Assembly (NCBI GenBank): GCA_963701675.1
Contig: OY969623.1
Coordinates: 6,696,001-6,760,000 of the forward strand
Source: G963701675 sp963701675
GTDB lineage: Bacteria > Planctomycetota > Planctomycetia > Gemmatales > Gemmataceae
Length of the DNA: 64,000 bases
Direction of reading: 5' to 3'
Positions 26,336 through 34,254 of this stretch are shown in pieces; position 1 is the first letter of the stretch, and each line of letters begins with the position of its first letter. A program made the position numbers and the translations under genes. Below the pieces are notes generated by a model. That model made no database searches. It was given only the letters and a program-made list of their open reading frames with translations, and had not been told where the DNA came from.

Positions 26336-29300
26336 ATGCAGATCACACGTCGCTATACCGTTGCCGGCCAAGACCCATTCGCGAGCTTCAAGTTCGCGCC
26401 GCGAAACTCCCGCATCGTCAATCCGGATGGTTCCGTGGTTTTCGAGATGAACGACGTTCTCGTTCCGGAATCGTGGTCGCAAGTAGCGGTGGATGTGTTG
26501 GCACAAAAATACTTCCGAAAGGCCGGCGTGCCGGCGCGAACGGAGCGCGTGCCTGAGGCGGGCATTCCCGAATGGCTACAGAGAAGCCGTGCCACCGCCG
26601 AAACCACGAATTCAACTCAAGAATCGGATGCGAGGCAGGTCTTCCGCCGACTCGCTGGTTGCTGGACCTATTGGGGCTGGAAGGGCAGCTACTTCTCGAC
26701 CGAAACCGATGCGCATGCATTCTTCGATGAAGTTTGCTACATGCTCGCGGCCCAGATGGCGGCGCCGAATTCGCCTCAGTGGTTCAACACCGGCTTACAT
26801 TGGGCGTATGGAATCGAAGGACCGCCCCAGGGTCACTACTTCGTCGATCCACAAACGCGCGAAATCAAACGCTCGACATCCGCCTACGAACGGCCGGCGC
26901 CACATGCGTGTTTCATTCAATCGGTGAAGGACGATTTGGTTAACGAAGGCGGCATCATGGACCTGTGGGTCCGTGAGGCCCGCATTTTCAAGTATGGCTC
27001 CGGAACCGGCAGTAATTTCTCCGCGCTACGCGGCGACGGCGAATCGCTTTCCGGCGGCGGCAAGTCCAGCGGTCTCATGAGCTTTCTCAAGATCGGCGAC
27101 CGCGCGGCCGGCGCTATCAAATCCGGCGGCACCACGCGCCGCGCCGCCAAGATGGTGATTCTCGACCTCGACCATCCGGACATCGAAGAATTCATCAACT
27201 GGAAAGTAGGGGAAGAGCAAAAGGTAGCGGCATTGGTAACCGGGTCGAAAGTACTGAATGCCCAACTCAACGCCATCATGCGCGCCTGCCATCAATGGCG
27301 AAAACCCGACGAACGCTTCGATCGGACCAAAAACGCGGCTCTTCGCAAGGCGATTGCCGATGCCTCGGCCGCACTCGTGCCGCTCAGCTACATCGAGCGT
27401 GTCATTCAGCTTGCTCGTCAGGGTTTCACAGCGCTTGTGGTTGAGGAGTACAACACCGATTGGAACTCCAAGGCCTATTTCACCGTGTCCGGGCAAAATA
27501 GCAATAATTCGGTGCGGGTGGACCACAACTTCATGAGCGCCGTCGAAAAGGACGGTCCGTGGAATCTCTACGGTCGCACGGAAAAGGAAAAGGCCCGGCG
27601 TGAAGGCCGGCCACCGCAGCCGCGTAAGGCTCTTCCCGCCCGTGATCTTTGGGACCAGATCGCTTACGCCGCATGGTCGTGTGCCGATCCAGGGCTGCAG
27701 TTCGATTCCACCATCAATGAATGGCACACGTGCCCAACCGACGGACGTATCAACGCCTCAAATCCGTGTTCCGAGTACATGTTCCTCGACGACACAGCGT
27801 GCAATCTGGCATCGTTGAACGTGCTGCGTTTTTACAACGCGCAGACCAATCAATTCGATGTCGAGTCCTACCGTCATGCCTGCCGCCTCTGGACCATCGT
27901 CCTGGAAATCTCGGTCTACATGGCGCAGTTTCCCAGCGGCGTCGTCGCGCAAAAGTCTTATGAGTATCGCACGCTGGGATTGGGTTATGCCAACGTCGGC
28001 ACGTCGCTGATGGTGCAGGGAATTCCCTACGATTCGGATGAGGGCCGTGCCCAGTGTGCCGCTCTGACGGCGCTCATGCACGCCACGGCATACGCCACAT
28101 CCGCAGAAATGGCCGCTGAAGTCGGCACGTTTCCGCGCTACGCCGCCAACCGCGACGCCATGTTGCGCGTGATTCGCAACCATCGACGGGCAGCCTACAA
28201 CGCGCCGGAGCATGATTATGAGGCTCTGAGTATTTTCCCGACGGGTCTCGATGAACGCGCTTGCCCCGATTATTTGCTGCAAGCCGTGCGACGAGAGTCC
28301 GACCGGATGTTGGAACTCGGCGAGAAACACGGCTTCCGCAATGCGCAAGTGACCTGCATCGCACCGACCGGCACCATTGCCCTTGTCATGGACTGCGACA
28401 CGACGGGCGTCGAGCCGGACTTCGCTCTCGTGAAGTTCAAGAAACTCGCGGGAGGCGGCTATTTCAAGATCATCAACGCTTCCATTCCGCCGGCACTCGG
28501 TCGGCTCGGTTACACGCGAACTCAGATCGACGACATCATCCGTTATTGCCGCGGCACGGCGTCGCTTTCCGGGTGCCCGCACATCAACCCGGCGAGCTTG
28601 AAGGCGAAGGGATTCACCGACGAAATGCTCCAGCGCGTGGAGGCGGCACTCCCCTCGGCGTTCGAGCTGCCATTCGTATTCAACCGCTGGACGATTGGCG
28701 ACGAAGACATTGTCCGCGACTTGCGGATTCCGAAGGAACGGCTGGAGGCGCCGGCTTTCGACTTGTTGGCCGCCCTCGGTTTCACTCGCGAACAAATCGC
28801 CGAGGCGAATCTACACGTCTGCGGCTCGATGACCATCGAAAGCGCGCCACATTTGAAGGCCGAGCATTATCCAGTGTTCGATTGCGCCAACCGCTGCGGC
28901 AAGCTCGGCGAGCGTTTTCTTTCAACCGAAGCGCACATACGCATGATGGCTGCCGCCCAACCGTTCGTCAGCGGCGCGATCAGCAAGACCATCAATATGC
29001 CGCATAGCGCCACCATCGACGATGTCAAAAATGCCTATCAACTCAGTTGGCGGTCGATGCTCAAGGCAAACGCACTGTATCGTGATGGGTCGAAGCTCAG
29101 CCAACCACTTAATACCGTCGCGGACGTGGAGGACGTACTCGCCGCTGTGCCGCAAGCGGAGCCGGTGAAGGTGGCCGAGAGGATTGTCGAGCGTTACATC
29201 GGCAAACGCCGTCGTTTGCCGGACCGCCGCGCCGGTTACACGCAGAAGGCGCGCATCGGCAACCACAAGATTTACCTCCGCACCGGCGAATACGAAGACG

Positions 29301-29920
29301 GCACGCTCGGCGAGATCTTCCTCGACATGCACAAGGAAGGCGCTGCCTTCCGCAGCATGACCAACTGCTTTGCCATCGCCGTGTCTCTCGGTCTCCAGCA
29401 CGGCGTACCGCTCGACGAGTACATCGATGCATTTCTCTTCACCCGCTTCGAGCCGAACGGAACCGTGCAGGGAAATCCGCACATCAAGATGACGACGTCG
29501 ATCATCGACTACATCTTCCGCGAGCTAGCGATCACTTATTTGGGCCGACACGACCTGGCCCACGTCGAGCCTGAAGACTTGCGGGGCGATGCTTTGCACC
29601 GGGAAGAGGATGACGATCTGGATGTCGACGCCGACGAACCCAGCCCCGAATCCACCACAAGAGCCGGTTCATCGAAAAGCTCATTTACCGCTCCGCGAAG
29701 CGAGCACCTTCATCCCATCGGCGAGAACCACCACACCAACGGCCACAAGCCGACGTCCCGTCCTGTCGCCGCGCCGTTTCGGTTGGATGAGCGCATCCGC
29801 CAAGCCCGGCTGCACGGCTACGAAGGCGACCCATGCAACGAATGCGGCCAACTCACCCTCGTCCGCAGCGGCGCCTGCTGCAAGTGCGACACCTGCGGGG
29901 CAAGCTCGGGGTGCAGTTAG
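26336..29920 (+). CDS. nrdJ: Adenosylcobalamin-dependent (class II) ribonucleotide reductase
   Basis: 1,194 residues from ATG 26336 (a TTG at 26324 is the alternative; AAAGGA lies just upstream). It reduces ribonucleotides to deoxyribonucleotides with B12. Recognisable segments: AAPNSPQWFNTGLHWAYG, KYGSGTGSNFSALRG, GGGKSSGLMSFLKIGDRAAG, KSGGTTRRAAKMVILD, ASNPCSEYMFLDDTACNLAS (active-site Cys and Glu region), VTCIAPTGTIALVMDCDTTG and a C-terminal C-rich tail (CNECGQLTLVRSGACCKCD, CGASSGCS), which reactivates the active-site disulfide. Length fits the large class II type. A B12 riboswitch was looked for upstream and not recognised. Confidence 0.95.
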   Translation: MQITRRYTVAGQDPFASFKFAPRNSRIVNPDGSVVFEMNDVLVPESWSQVAVDVLAQKYFRKAGVPARTERVPEAGIPEWLQRSRATAETTNSTQESDARQVFRRLAGCWTYWGWKGSYFSTETDAHAFFDEVCYMLAAQMAAPNSPQWFNTGLHWAYGIEGPPQGHYFVDPQTREIKRSTSAYERPAPHACFIQSVKDDLVNEGGIMDLWVREARIFKYGSGTGSNFSALRGDGESLSGGGKSSGLMSFLKIGDRAAGAIKSGGTTRRAAKMVILDLDHPDIEEFINWKVGEEQKVAALVTGSKVLNAQLNAIMRACHQWRKPDERFDRTKNAALRKAIADASAALVPLSYIERVIQLARQGFTALVVEEYNTDWNSKAYFTVSGQNSNNSVRVDHNFMSAVEKDGPWNLYGRTEKEKARREGRPPQPRKALPARDLWDQIAYAAWSCADPGLQFDSTINEWHTCPTDGRINASNPCSEYMFLDDTACNLASLNVLRFYNAQTNQFDVESYRHACRLWTIVLEISVYMAQFPSGVVAQKSYEYRTLGLGYANVGTSLMVQGIPYDSDEGRAQCAALTALMHATAYATSAEMAAEVGTFPRYAANRDAMLRVIRNHRRAAYNAPEHDYEALSIFPTGLDERACPDYLLQAVRRESDRMLELGEKHGFRNAQVTCIAPTGTIALVMDCDTTGVEPDFALVKFKKLAGGGYFKIINASIPPALGRLGYTRTQIDDIIRYCRGTASLSGCPHINPASLKAKGFTDEMLQRVEAALPSAFELPFVFNRWTIGDEDIVRDLRIPKERLEAPAFDLLAALGFTREQIAEANLHVCGSMTIESAPHLKAEHYPVFDCANRCGKLGERFLSTEAHIRMMAAAQPFVSGAISKTINMPHSATIDDVKNAYQLSWRSMLKANALYRDGSKLSQPLNTVADVEDVLAAVPQAEPVKVAERIVERYIGKRRRLPDRRAGYTQKARIGNHKIYLRTGEYEDGTLGEIFLDMHKEGAAFRSMTNCFAIAVSLGLQHGVPLDEYIDAFLFTRFEPNGTVQGNPHIKMTTSIIDYIFRELAITYLGRHDLAHVEPEDLRGDALHREEDDDLDVDADEPSPESTTRAGSSKSSFTAPRSEHLHPIGENHHTNGHKPTSRPVAAPFRLDERIRQARLHGYEGDPCNECGQLTLVRSGACCKCDTCGASSGCS

Positions 29921-29981
29921 TAAGCTCTTGCGACATGGCGGGCGCAGCGAGGCGTCGTTACAATGCACTTTGGTGAGTGCA

Positions 29982-30290
29982 ATGATCGATCTAATTCAGA
30001 GTAAGCGAGCCGAACTCGAGAAGCTTTGCCGGCAGCATCACGTGAGGACGCTAGAGTTGTTTGGTTCTGCGGCGGTCGGCGACTTCGATCCGGCGAGCAG
30101 CGACCTTGATTTCCTTGTCGAGTTTCTACCGACAGCCGCCGAACGAATCTTTCATGGGTACTTTGATTTCCGCGACGCACTAGAGGAACTCTTCTGCCGA
30201 AAGGTAGATTTGGTGATGCCCGGCGCCATTCGAAATCGGTATTTTTTGGGCACCGTGAATCAGCAGCGGAAGTTGCTCTATGCAGCGTGA
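29982..30290 (+). CDS. mntA: MntA-type minimal nucleotidyltransferase antitoxin
   Basis: 102 residues. The nucleotidyltransferase signature FGSAAVGDFDPASSDLDFLV (GS-x11-DxD) starts at about residue 24, and a third acidic strand is 'RKVDLVMP'. Family knowledge: MntA adds AMP units to the HEPN toxin HepT and inactivates it. It overlaps the hepT start by 11 nt, as in many MNT-HEPN modules. A GTG at 29973 is an alternative start. Confidence 0.9.
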   Translation: MIDLIQSKRAELEKLCRQHHVRTLELFGSAAVGDFDPASSDLDFLVEFLPTAAERIFHGYFDFRDALEELFCRKVDLVMPGAIRNRYFLGTVNQQRKLLYAA

Positions 30291-30630
30291 TGCACCCGCG
30301 CTTCTGGAAGACATCCGACGAGCAGTAGAGCTAATCGTTCAATTTACGGCCGATCGCTCGATCACTGAGTACATGACGGATGTCATGCTTCGGGCTGCAG
30401 TCGAACGCGAGTTTACCATCATCGGAGAGGCACTACACCATCTGGAGAAACTGGATTCCGTGATCGTGGGCCAAATCAGCGACTATCGGAAAATCATCGG
30501 GTTTCGCAATGTACTGGTTCACGGTTACGAAGCAATCGACGACGCGATCGTCTGGATGACGATTGAGAAGGACTTGCCGCGGCTCGGCAAGGAAATTACG
30601 AAACTGCTAGCGCTGTGCGCTCCTCCATAA
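30280..30630 (+). CDS. hepT: HepT-type HEPN RNase toxin (DUF86)
   Basis: 116 residues, all-helical. The catalytic RX4HXY motif is present as RNVLVHGY near residue 76, followed by the family's 'IDDAIVWMTIEKDLPRLGKEI'. In known systems the Tyr is the AMP acceptor. The preceding IIGEALHHLEK helix is typical of DUF86. Overlaps mntA by 11 nt. The intact motif suggests a working toxin. Confidence 0.9.
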   Translation: MQRDAPALLEDIRRAVELIVQFTADRSITEYMTDVMLRAAVEREFTIIGEALHHLEKLDSVIVGQISDYRKIIGFRNVLVHGYEAIDDAIVWMTIEKDLPRLGKEITKLLALCAPP

Positions 30631-30755
30631 GTGACCCGCGTTGACTTTGGGGCCGCTCATCACGTAACGTACTCCGGTACATTCGCACCGCGAGATTGCA
30701 CTCGGGCCTCGTCCTGTGTTCGAATGACGTTTCTGCCACGGAGTTACCGGTTCTC

Positions 30756-31700
30756 ATGGCATTCATTACAAGAACTGCCGTCTGCGGCTTTGTGCTTGGC
30801 GTATCAATTTGCTTAGTTTTTGAGTTCAACGCCGTGCGCGGGCAGTTTCCCAAGCTGTCTTGGTCAAGGAATAGAAATGAAGACAAGGCGTTGGTCCATG
30901 CCGAGGGGCAGTTTGTCCAAACTCATCCCGACAGCAAGGATGAAATCCTCCGCCGGACGCCCGACCGGAGCCGGGCGGTCGTTCTGATCCACGGCTTGCG
31001 CCTGCATCCACTTCGGCCGGCAGAGGCGACGCGGTCACGGCTGCACGGTTGGCAACGACCGCAAAGCGCCATGGTCCGGGCCTTAGCGCCGCATGCCGAT
31101 GTCTTCGCGTTTGCGTATTGTCAGAACGTCCCAGTCGAGGAGATCGCCGACTCACCATGCCTGGTGCACGGCATGGCGTCCTTGAAAGAACTCGGCTACG
31201 ACGAGATCGTGTTGATCGGGCACAGTGCGGGTGGACTGATTGCGCGTCAATTCGTCGAAGACCACTCGGACATCGGCGTAACCAGGGTCATTCAGGTTTG
31301 CGCTCCGAATGCCGGAGCGGGATATGCGGACTTCAAACCAGCGGCGCCAAAAGCGCAGCAGCCGTTTCTGAAGTCCTTGACCAAGGAAGCCCGCACCCAG
31401 TGCCTGCGCGGACGCTGCGATAAGACGATTCCGGTCGAAGTTGATTTCCACTGTGTCGTCGGATGCGGCGCCGCGCTGGGCGACGGCGTCGTTTCGATCC
31501 GATCACAATGGCCGGCAGACCTCGAGGCACAGGGAGTTCCGGTACATCGACTGTGGACAACGCATTACACCGTAATGCGAAGTCCGGTCGAGGTCAGGCG
31601 AATTGCCGAGCTGGCGTGTGCGTTACACAGAAAAGAATCGGAAATGCGATCCTGGCGGGCCATCATTCGCCGAGGCGCAGCGCTGCTTTCATGGCCATGA
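30756..31700 (+). CDS. Alpha/beta-hydrolase (lipase-like), membrane-anchored or secreted
   Basis: About 314 residues from ATG 30756, which begins with a hydrophobic signal/anchor (TAVCGFVLGVSICLVFEF). The alpha/beta-hydrolase core has AVVLIHGLRLHPLRP (oxyanion strand), the nucleophile elbow IVLIGHSAGGLIARQF, a candidate acid in GDGVVSIRSQWPA and the histidine in LWTTHYTVMRSP. This arrangement matches PGAP1/lipase class 2-like esterases. Its last 38 bp overlap the convergent pilin-like micro-gene. Substrate unknown. The ribosome site before 30756 is weak. Confidence 0.8.
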   Translation: MAFITRTAVCGFVLGVSICLVFEFNAVRGQFPKLSWSRNRNEDKALVHAEGQFVQTHPDSKDEILRRTPDRSRAVVLIHGLRLHPLRPAEATRSRLHGWQRPQSAMVRALAPHADVFAFAYCQNVPVEEIADSPCLVHGMASLKELGYDEIVLIGHSAGGLIARQFVEDHSDIGVTRVIQVCAPNAGAGYADFKPAAPKAQQPFLKSLTKEARTQCLRGRCDKTIPVEVDFHCVVGCGAALGDGVVSIRSQWPADLEAQGVPVHRLWTTHYTVMRSPVEVRRIAELACALHRKESEMRSWRAIIRRGAALLSWP

Positions 31701-31806
31701 CCAACACCGGAATAATCATGCCGAGAATGAGGGCGATGATTGCAATCGCCACTAGGAGCTCGATCAGCGACTTACCTTGCCGAGACTTCGTGCCGCCGAA
31801 TTGCAC
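31663..31806 (-). CDS. 47-residue prepilin-like micro-protein
   Basis: GTG 31806 is preceded by CGGAG at 8 nt and lies 28 nt after the tpiA stop. The peptide has a short basic leader, 'GTKSRQGKSLIELLVAIAII', then 'ALILGMIIPVLVMAM' and a short tail. This matches a type IV prepilin N-terminus: a Gly before the cleavage site, Glu at mature position 5 and a hydrophobic helix, with Lys in place of the usual Phe1. There is no globular pilin domain. It may be a remnant of a pilin-like gene or a small membrane protein. The stop overlaps the 3' end of the convergent lipase gene. Confidence 0.5.
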   Translation of the reverse strand: MQFGGTKSRQGKSLIELLVAIAIIALILGMIIPVLVMAMKAALRLGE

Positions 31807-31834
31807 TGGACTCGCTCCGTTGGGCGAACTCTCC

Positions 31835-32590
31835 TCATGCTCCTGCGCGGACGATGGCTAGAAATGAATCGACCTGCAAGCTGGCGCCGCCGACGAGGGC
31901 CCCGTCGACATCGGGTTGTCCTAACAACGAGGCGGCGTTGTCCGGTTTGACGCTGCCGCCGTATTGAATTACGAGCGATTGCGCCGCGGCCGGAGTGAAC
32001 ATTTCGGCGATTCGCCGGCGGACAAAGGCGTGTGCTTCTTGGGCCTGTTGCGGCGTGGCATTTCGGCCGGTGCCAATGGCCCAGACCGGCTCGTACGCCA
32101 GCACCAGTTGGCTGAGTTGTGCGGTTTTCAACCCGGCAAGACTTCCGGTCAATTGTTGGTCGAGGACGGCTTCCGTGCGGCCGGCGTCGCGTTCTTCCAG
32201 CGTCTCGCCGATGCAGAGGATAACCGATAATTCGGCCGAGAGCGCCGCGTGGACTTTGCGGTTGACGAATGCATTGTCTTCACCCATCTTGTGCCGTCGC
32301 TCGCTGTGGCCGAGGATTACATATCGACAGCCAACGTCGACCAGCATCGACGGGCTGACTTCGCCCGTGAATGCACCCTCTTTTTCCGGGTATAGATTTT
32401 GTGCACCAAGCGCGACCGGAGTTCCGCGCACAACCTCGGCGACATGGCCTAGGTACGGAAACGGGGGACATACCGCAACCCGAACCCGCTCCTCCGCTCC
32501 GACACCACGCACAACCGCCGCCGCCAGATCGCGCGCCGACGCGGCGTTCGTGTACATCTTCCAGTTACCGGCAACAAATTTCGTTCGCAT
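31835..32590 (-). CDS. tpiA: Triosephosphate isomerase
   Basis: 251 residues. Interconverts dihydroxyacetone phosphate and glyceraldehyde 3-phosphate in glycolysis and gluconeogenesis. Motifs: FVAGNWKMYT (substrate Lys), YVILGHSERRHKMGE (catalytic His), LAYEPVWAIGTGRNATPQQA (catalytic Glu and flexible loop 6) and IQYGGSVKPDNAASLLGQPDV (phosphate-binding). ATG 32590 was chosen because homologs start at M-R-x-K-F-V-A-G-N-W. All key residues are intact. A small pilin-like gene follows on the same strand. Confidence 0.96.
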   Translation of the reverse strand: MRTKFVAGNWKMYTNAASARDLAAAVVRGVGAEERVRVAVCPPFPYLGHVAEVVRGTPVALGAQNLYPEKEGAFTGEVSPSMLVDVGCRYVILGHSERRHKMGEDNAFVNRKVHAALSAELSVILCIGETLEERDAGRTEAVLDQQLTGSLAGLKTAQLSQLVLAYEPVWAIGTGRNATPQQAQEAHAFVRRRIAEMFTPAAAQSLVIQYGGSVKPDNAASLLGQPDVDGALVGGASLQVDSFLAIVRAGA

Positions 32591-32604
32591 TCCGACGTGC
32601 TTCT

Positions 32605-32639
32605 GGCAACCGACAACTAACAACTGGCAACTGACAACT
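32605..32639 (+). repeat. Heptamer tandem array before tpiA
   Basis: Five 7-bp units, GGCAACC, GACAACT, AACAACT, GGCAACT, GACAACT (consensus RRCAACT), lie between the pheA stop and the tpiA start and include the tpiA ribosome-site region. Related to the array at 26276-26310 read on the other strand. Confidence 0.7.
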
Positions 32640-32643
32640 CAAG

Positions 32644-33768
32644 TCACCCGACTACTTGTGCCATCGGATACGATCCGAGGATGGAGACCTGCTCGCAGCG
32701 CGATTCAAGCGCTGTGATGGCACGGCGCACCTTCGGGTCTTCTTGGTGTCCCTCGAAATCGACAAAGAACACGTACTCCGGTTTGGCAGACTTGGCCGGG
32801 AACGACTCGATCCAGGTGAGGTTAAGCTTGTTCTGCTTGAATATGTTCAGCGCTTCCGCCAACGCGCCCGGGTGGTGCATCGTTTTTATCATCAGCGCCG
32901 TCTTGTCGCGGCCGGTCCGATCCGATTCTTGATGACAAATGATCGCGAATCGCGCCTCGTTGTACGGTGAGTCGGAGATGTCCTCAAAGAGAATGCGCAG
33001 TCCAAACCGTACCGCCGCTTGCCGGCTAGCCACTGCCGCGGCGCCCGGTTCCCGTTGAGCCAGTTCCGCGGCGGTTGCGGTGCTCGCCACTTCGTGGATC
33101 GACGCGTGTGGGATGTTCTTCGACACCCAGTGCCGGCACTGTGCCAGGGCTTGCGGCTTACTGTAAACTCGCCGAACTTCCTGCTGCTCGCAATTAGCGA
33201 GGAGATTGTGATGGACCCGCAAACGGGCTTCCGCGAAAATCTTTAGTTGCGGTAGTCGGAGGAACATATCGAGCGTATCGGCAATTCGACCGTCGGTCGA
33301 GTTTTCCAAGGGAACAACGCCGTAATCCGCGTGACCGCGATTAACCTCTTCAAAAACGGCTGAAACGCTCCCGACGCGGATGTATTCGACTGCCAACCCG
33401 AACCGTTCCAACGCTGCCAGGTGGCTGTAACTATATTCTGGGCCTAGATATGCGACTTTGGGTAAGCGTTGCAGCGCCCTCGATCCGCTTATGAGTTCCC
33501 GGAAGATACCTTTGACGGTCACTTCGTCCAACGGACCCTTGTTTGCTTCCAGTACGTGGGTCAGGACTTCTTCGTCACGAGCGGGGCTGAAGACGGGGGT
33601 TGCCGGGTCAGTTTGATAGCGAGCCAGGTCTGCGGCGAGCTTGGCACGTTCGTTAACTAGTTTCAGGATTTGGACATCCAGCTTGTCGACATGGCCTTTG
33701 ATGCTCCGTAGCGCCGCCGCACTCTTGTGCGGAGCACTGTTCGAGCTAGTGTCGGATCTGCGGGACAT
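32644..33768 (-). CDS. pheA: Bifunctional chorismate mutase/prephenate dehydratase (P-protein)
   Basis: About 374 residues from ATG 33768 (an in-frame ATG at 33804 is possible). Chorismate mutase domain at about 20-100 (VDKLDVQILKLVNERAKLAA), prephenate dehydratase at about 105-280 (VAYLGPEYSYSHLAALERFG, GVVPLENSTDGRIADTLDM) and a C-terminal ACT regulatory domain at about 285-365 (KTALMIKTMHHPGALAEAL; LTWIESFPAKSAKPEYVFFVDFEGH, where Phe replaces Arg in the usual ESRP box). It makes phenylpyruvate for phenylalanine synthesis, and the ACT domain suggests allosteric control by Phe. It lies upstream of tpiA on the same strand. Confidence 0.94.
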   Translation of the reverse strand: MSRRSDTSSNSAPHKSAAALRSIKGHVDKLDVQILKLVNERAKLAADLARYQTDPATPVFSPARDEEVLTHVLEANKGPLDEVTVKGIFRELISGSRALQRLPKVAYLGPEYSYSHLAALERFGLAVEYIRVGSVSAVFEEVNRGHADYGVVPLENSTDGRIADTLDMFLRLPQLKIFAEARLRVHHNLLANCEQQEVRRVYSKPQALAQCRHWVSKNIPHASIHEVASTATAAELAQREPGAAAVASRQAAVRFGLRILFEDISDSPYNEARFAIICHQESDRTGRDKTALMIKTMHHPGALAEALNIFKQNKLNLTWIESFPAKSAKPEYVFFVDFEGHQEDPKVRRAITALESRCEQVSILGSYPMAQVVG

Positions 33769-33936
33769 TGGACTACTCGTCAGGTGTAGAGCAGCGCAGG
33801 ACAACCGTTATTTAATCAGATCACAAACGGGCGTCAATGATCCGAAAGTCGATAATTTGACGTTTCTCCCTACGGAATTGCGGGTTTGTGGTAGGTTGAA
33901 CCTAATGCAACCAAAGGATTTAGCTGATCCGAATGT

Positions 33937-33951
33937 CTGCCAATTTGACAG
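33937..33951. promoter_or_regulatory. Imperfect palindrome upstream of pheA and dnaK
   Basis: CTGCCA-ATT-TGACAG is a 6-3-6 inverted repeat with one mismatch, inside the region between the divergent genes pheA and dnaK. It could be an operator for either. No CIRCE element (TTAGCACTC-N9-GAGTGCTAA) is present in this region. Confidence 0.3.
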
Positions 33952-34059
33952 TATGCCCAGCATTAATTGACGAAAGATGACTGCGGAAAAGAGCCGGAAC
34001 GCCTGTCGTAACTTTTTAAATTGAAAAGGTTTAGAGCTAGACGAGCGCTGTTTGAATCC

Positions 34060-34074
34060 CGGCACGCTTCTTGC
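34060..34074 (+). promoter_or_regulatory. Sigma-54-like promoter upstream of dnaK
   Basis: CGGCACGCTTCTTGC has the sigma-54 GG-N10-GC layout and matches the consensus TGGCACG-N4-TTGC at all but the first position. Transcription would start near 34086, giving a leader of about 170 nt before the dnaK GTG. Sigma-54 control of dnaK would be unusual; the match is by eye. Confidence 0.5.
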
Positions 34075-34254
34075 TAATCGAACCATATTAGAACTATCGA
34101 GTTAAGGTATTTCAGAGCGAATAACGGCTCCAGCGTGGGGCAAAACGTCCGTAGTTTGAAACCAATATCTGACAGTAAGCCTATCCAGCATAGATGCTTA
34201 GGTCGAATCTAAGATAGGCGATAAATCAAGAGCAGTTCTGAAAGGAGCAATGCA

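Noticed and set aside
27758..28795. Minus-strand 345-codon frame opposite nrdJ
   Set aside because: Antisense shadow of nrdJ.
33805..34254. CIRCE element or HrcA control of dnaK
   Set aside because: No TTAGCACTC-N9-GAGTGCTAA or close variant was found; only a weak 6-3-6 palindrome.
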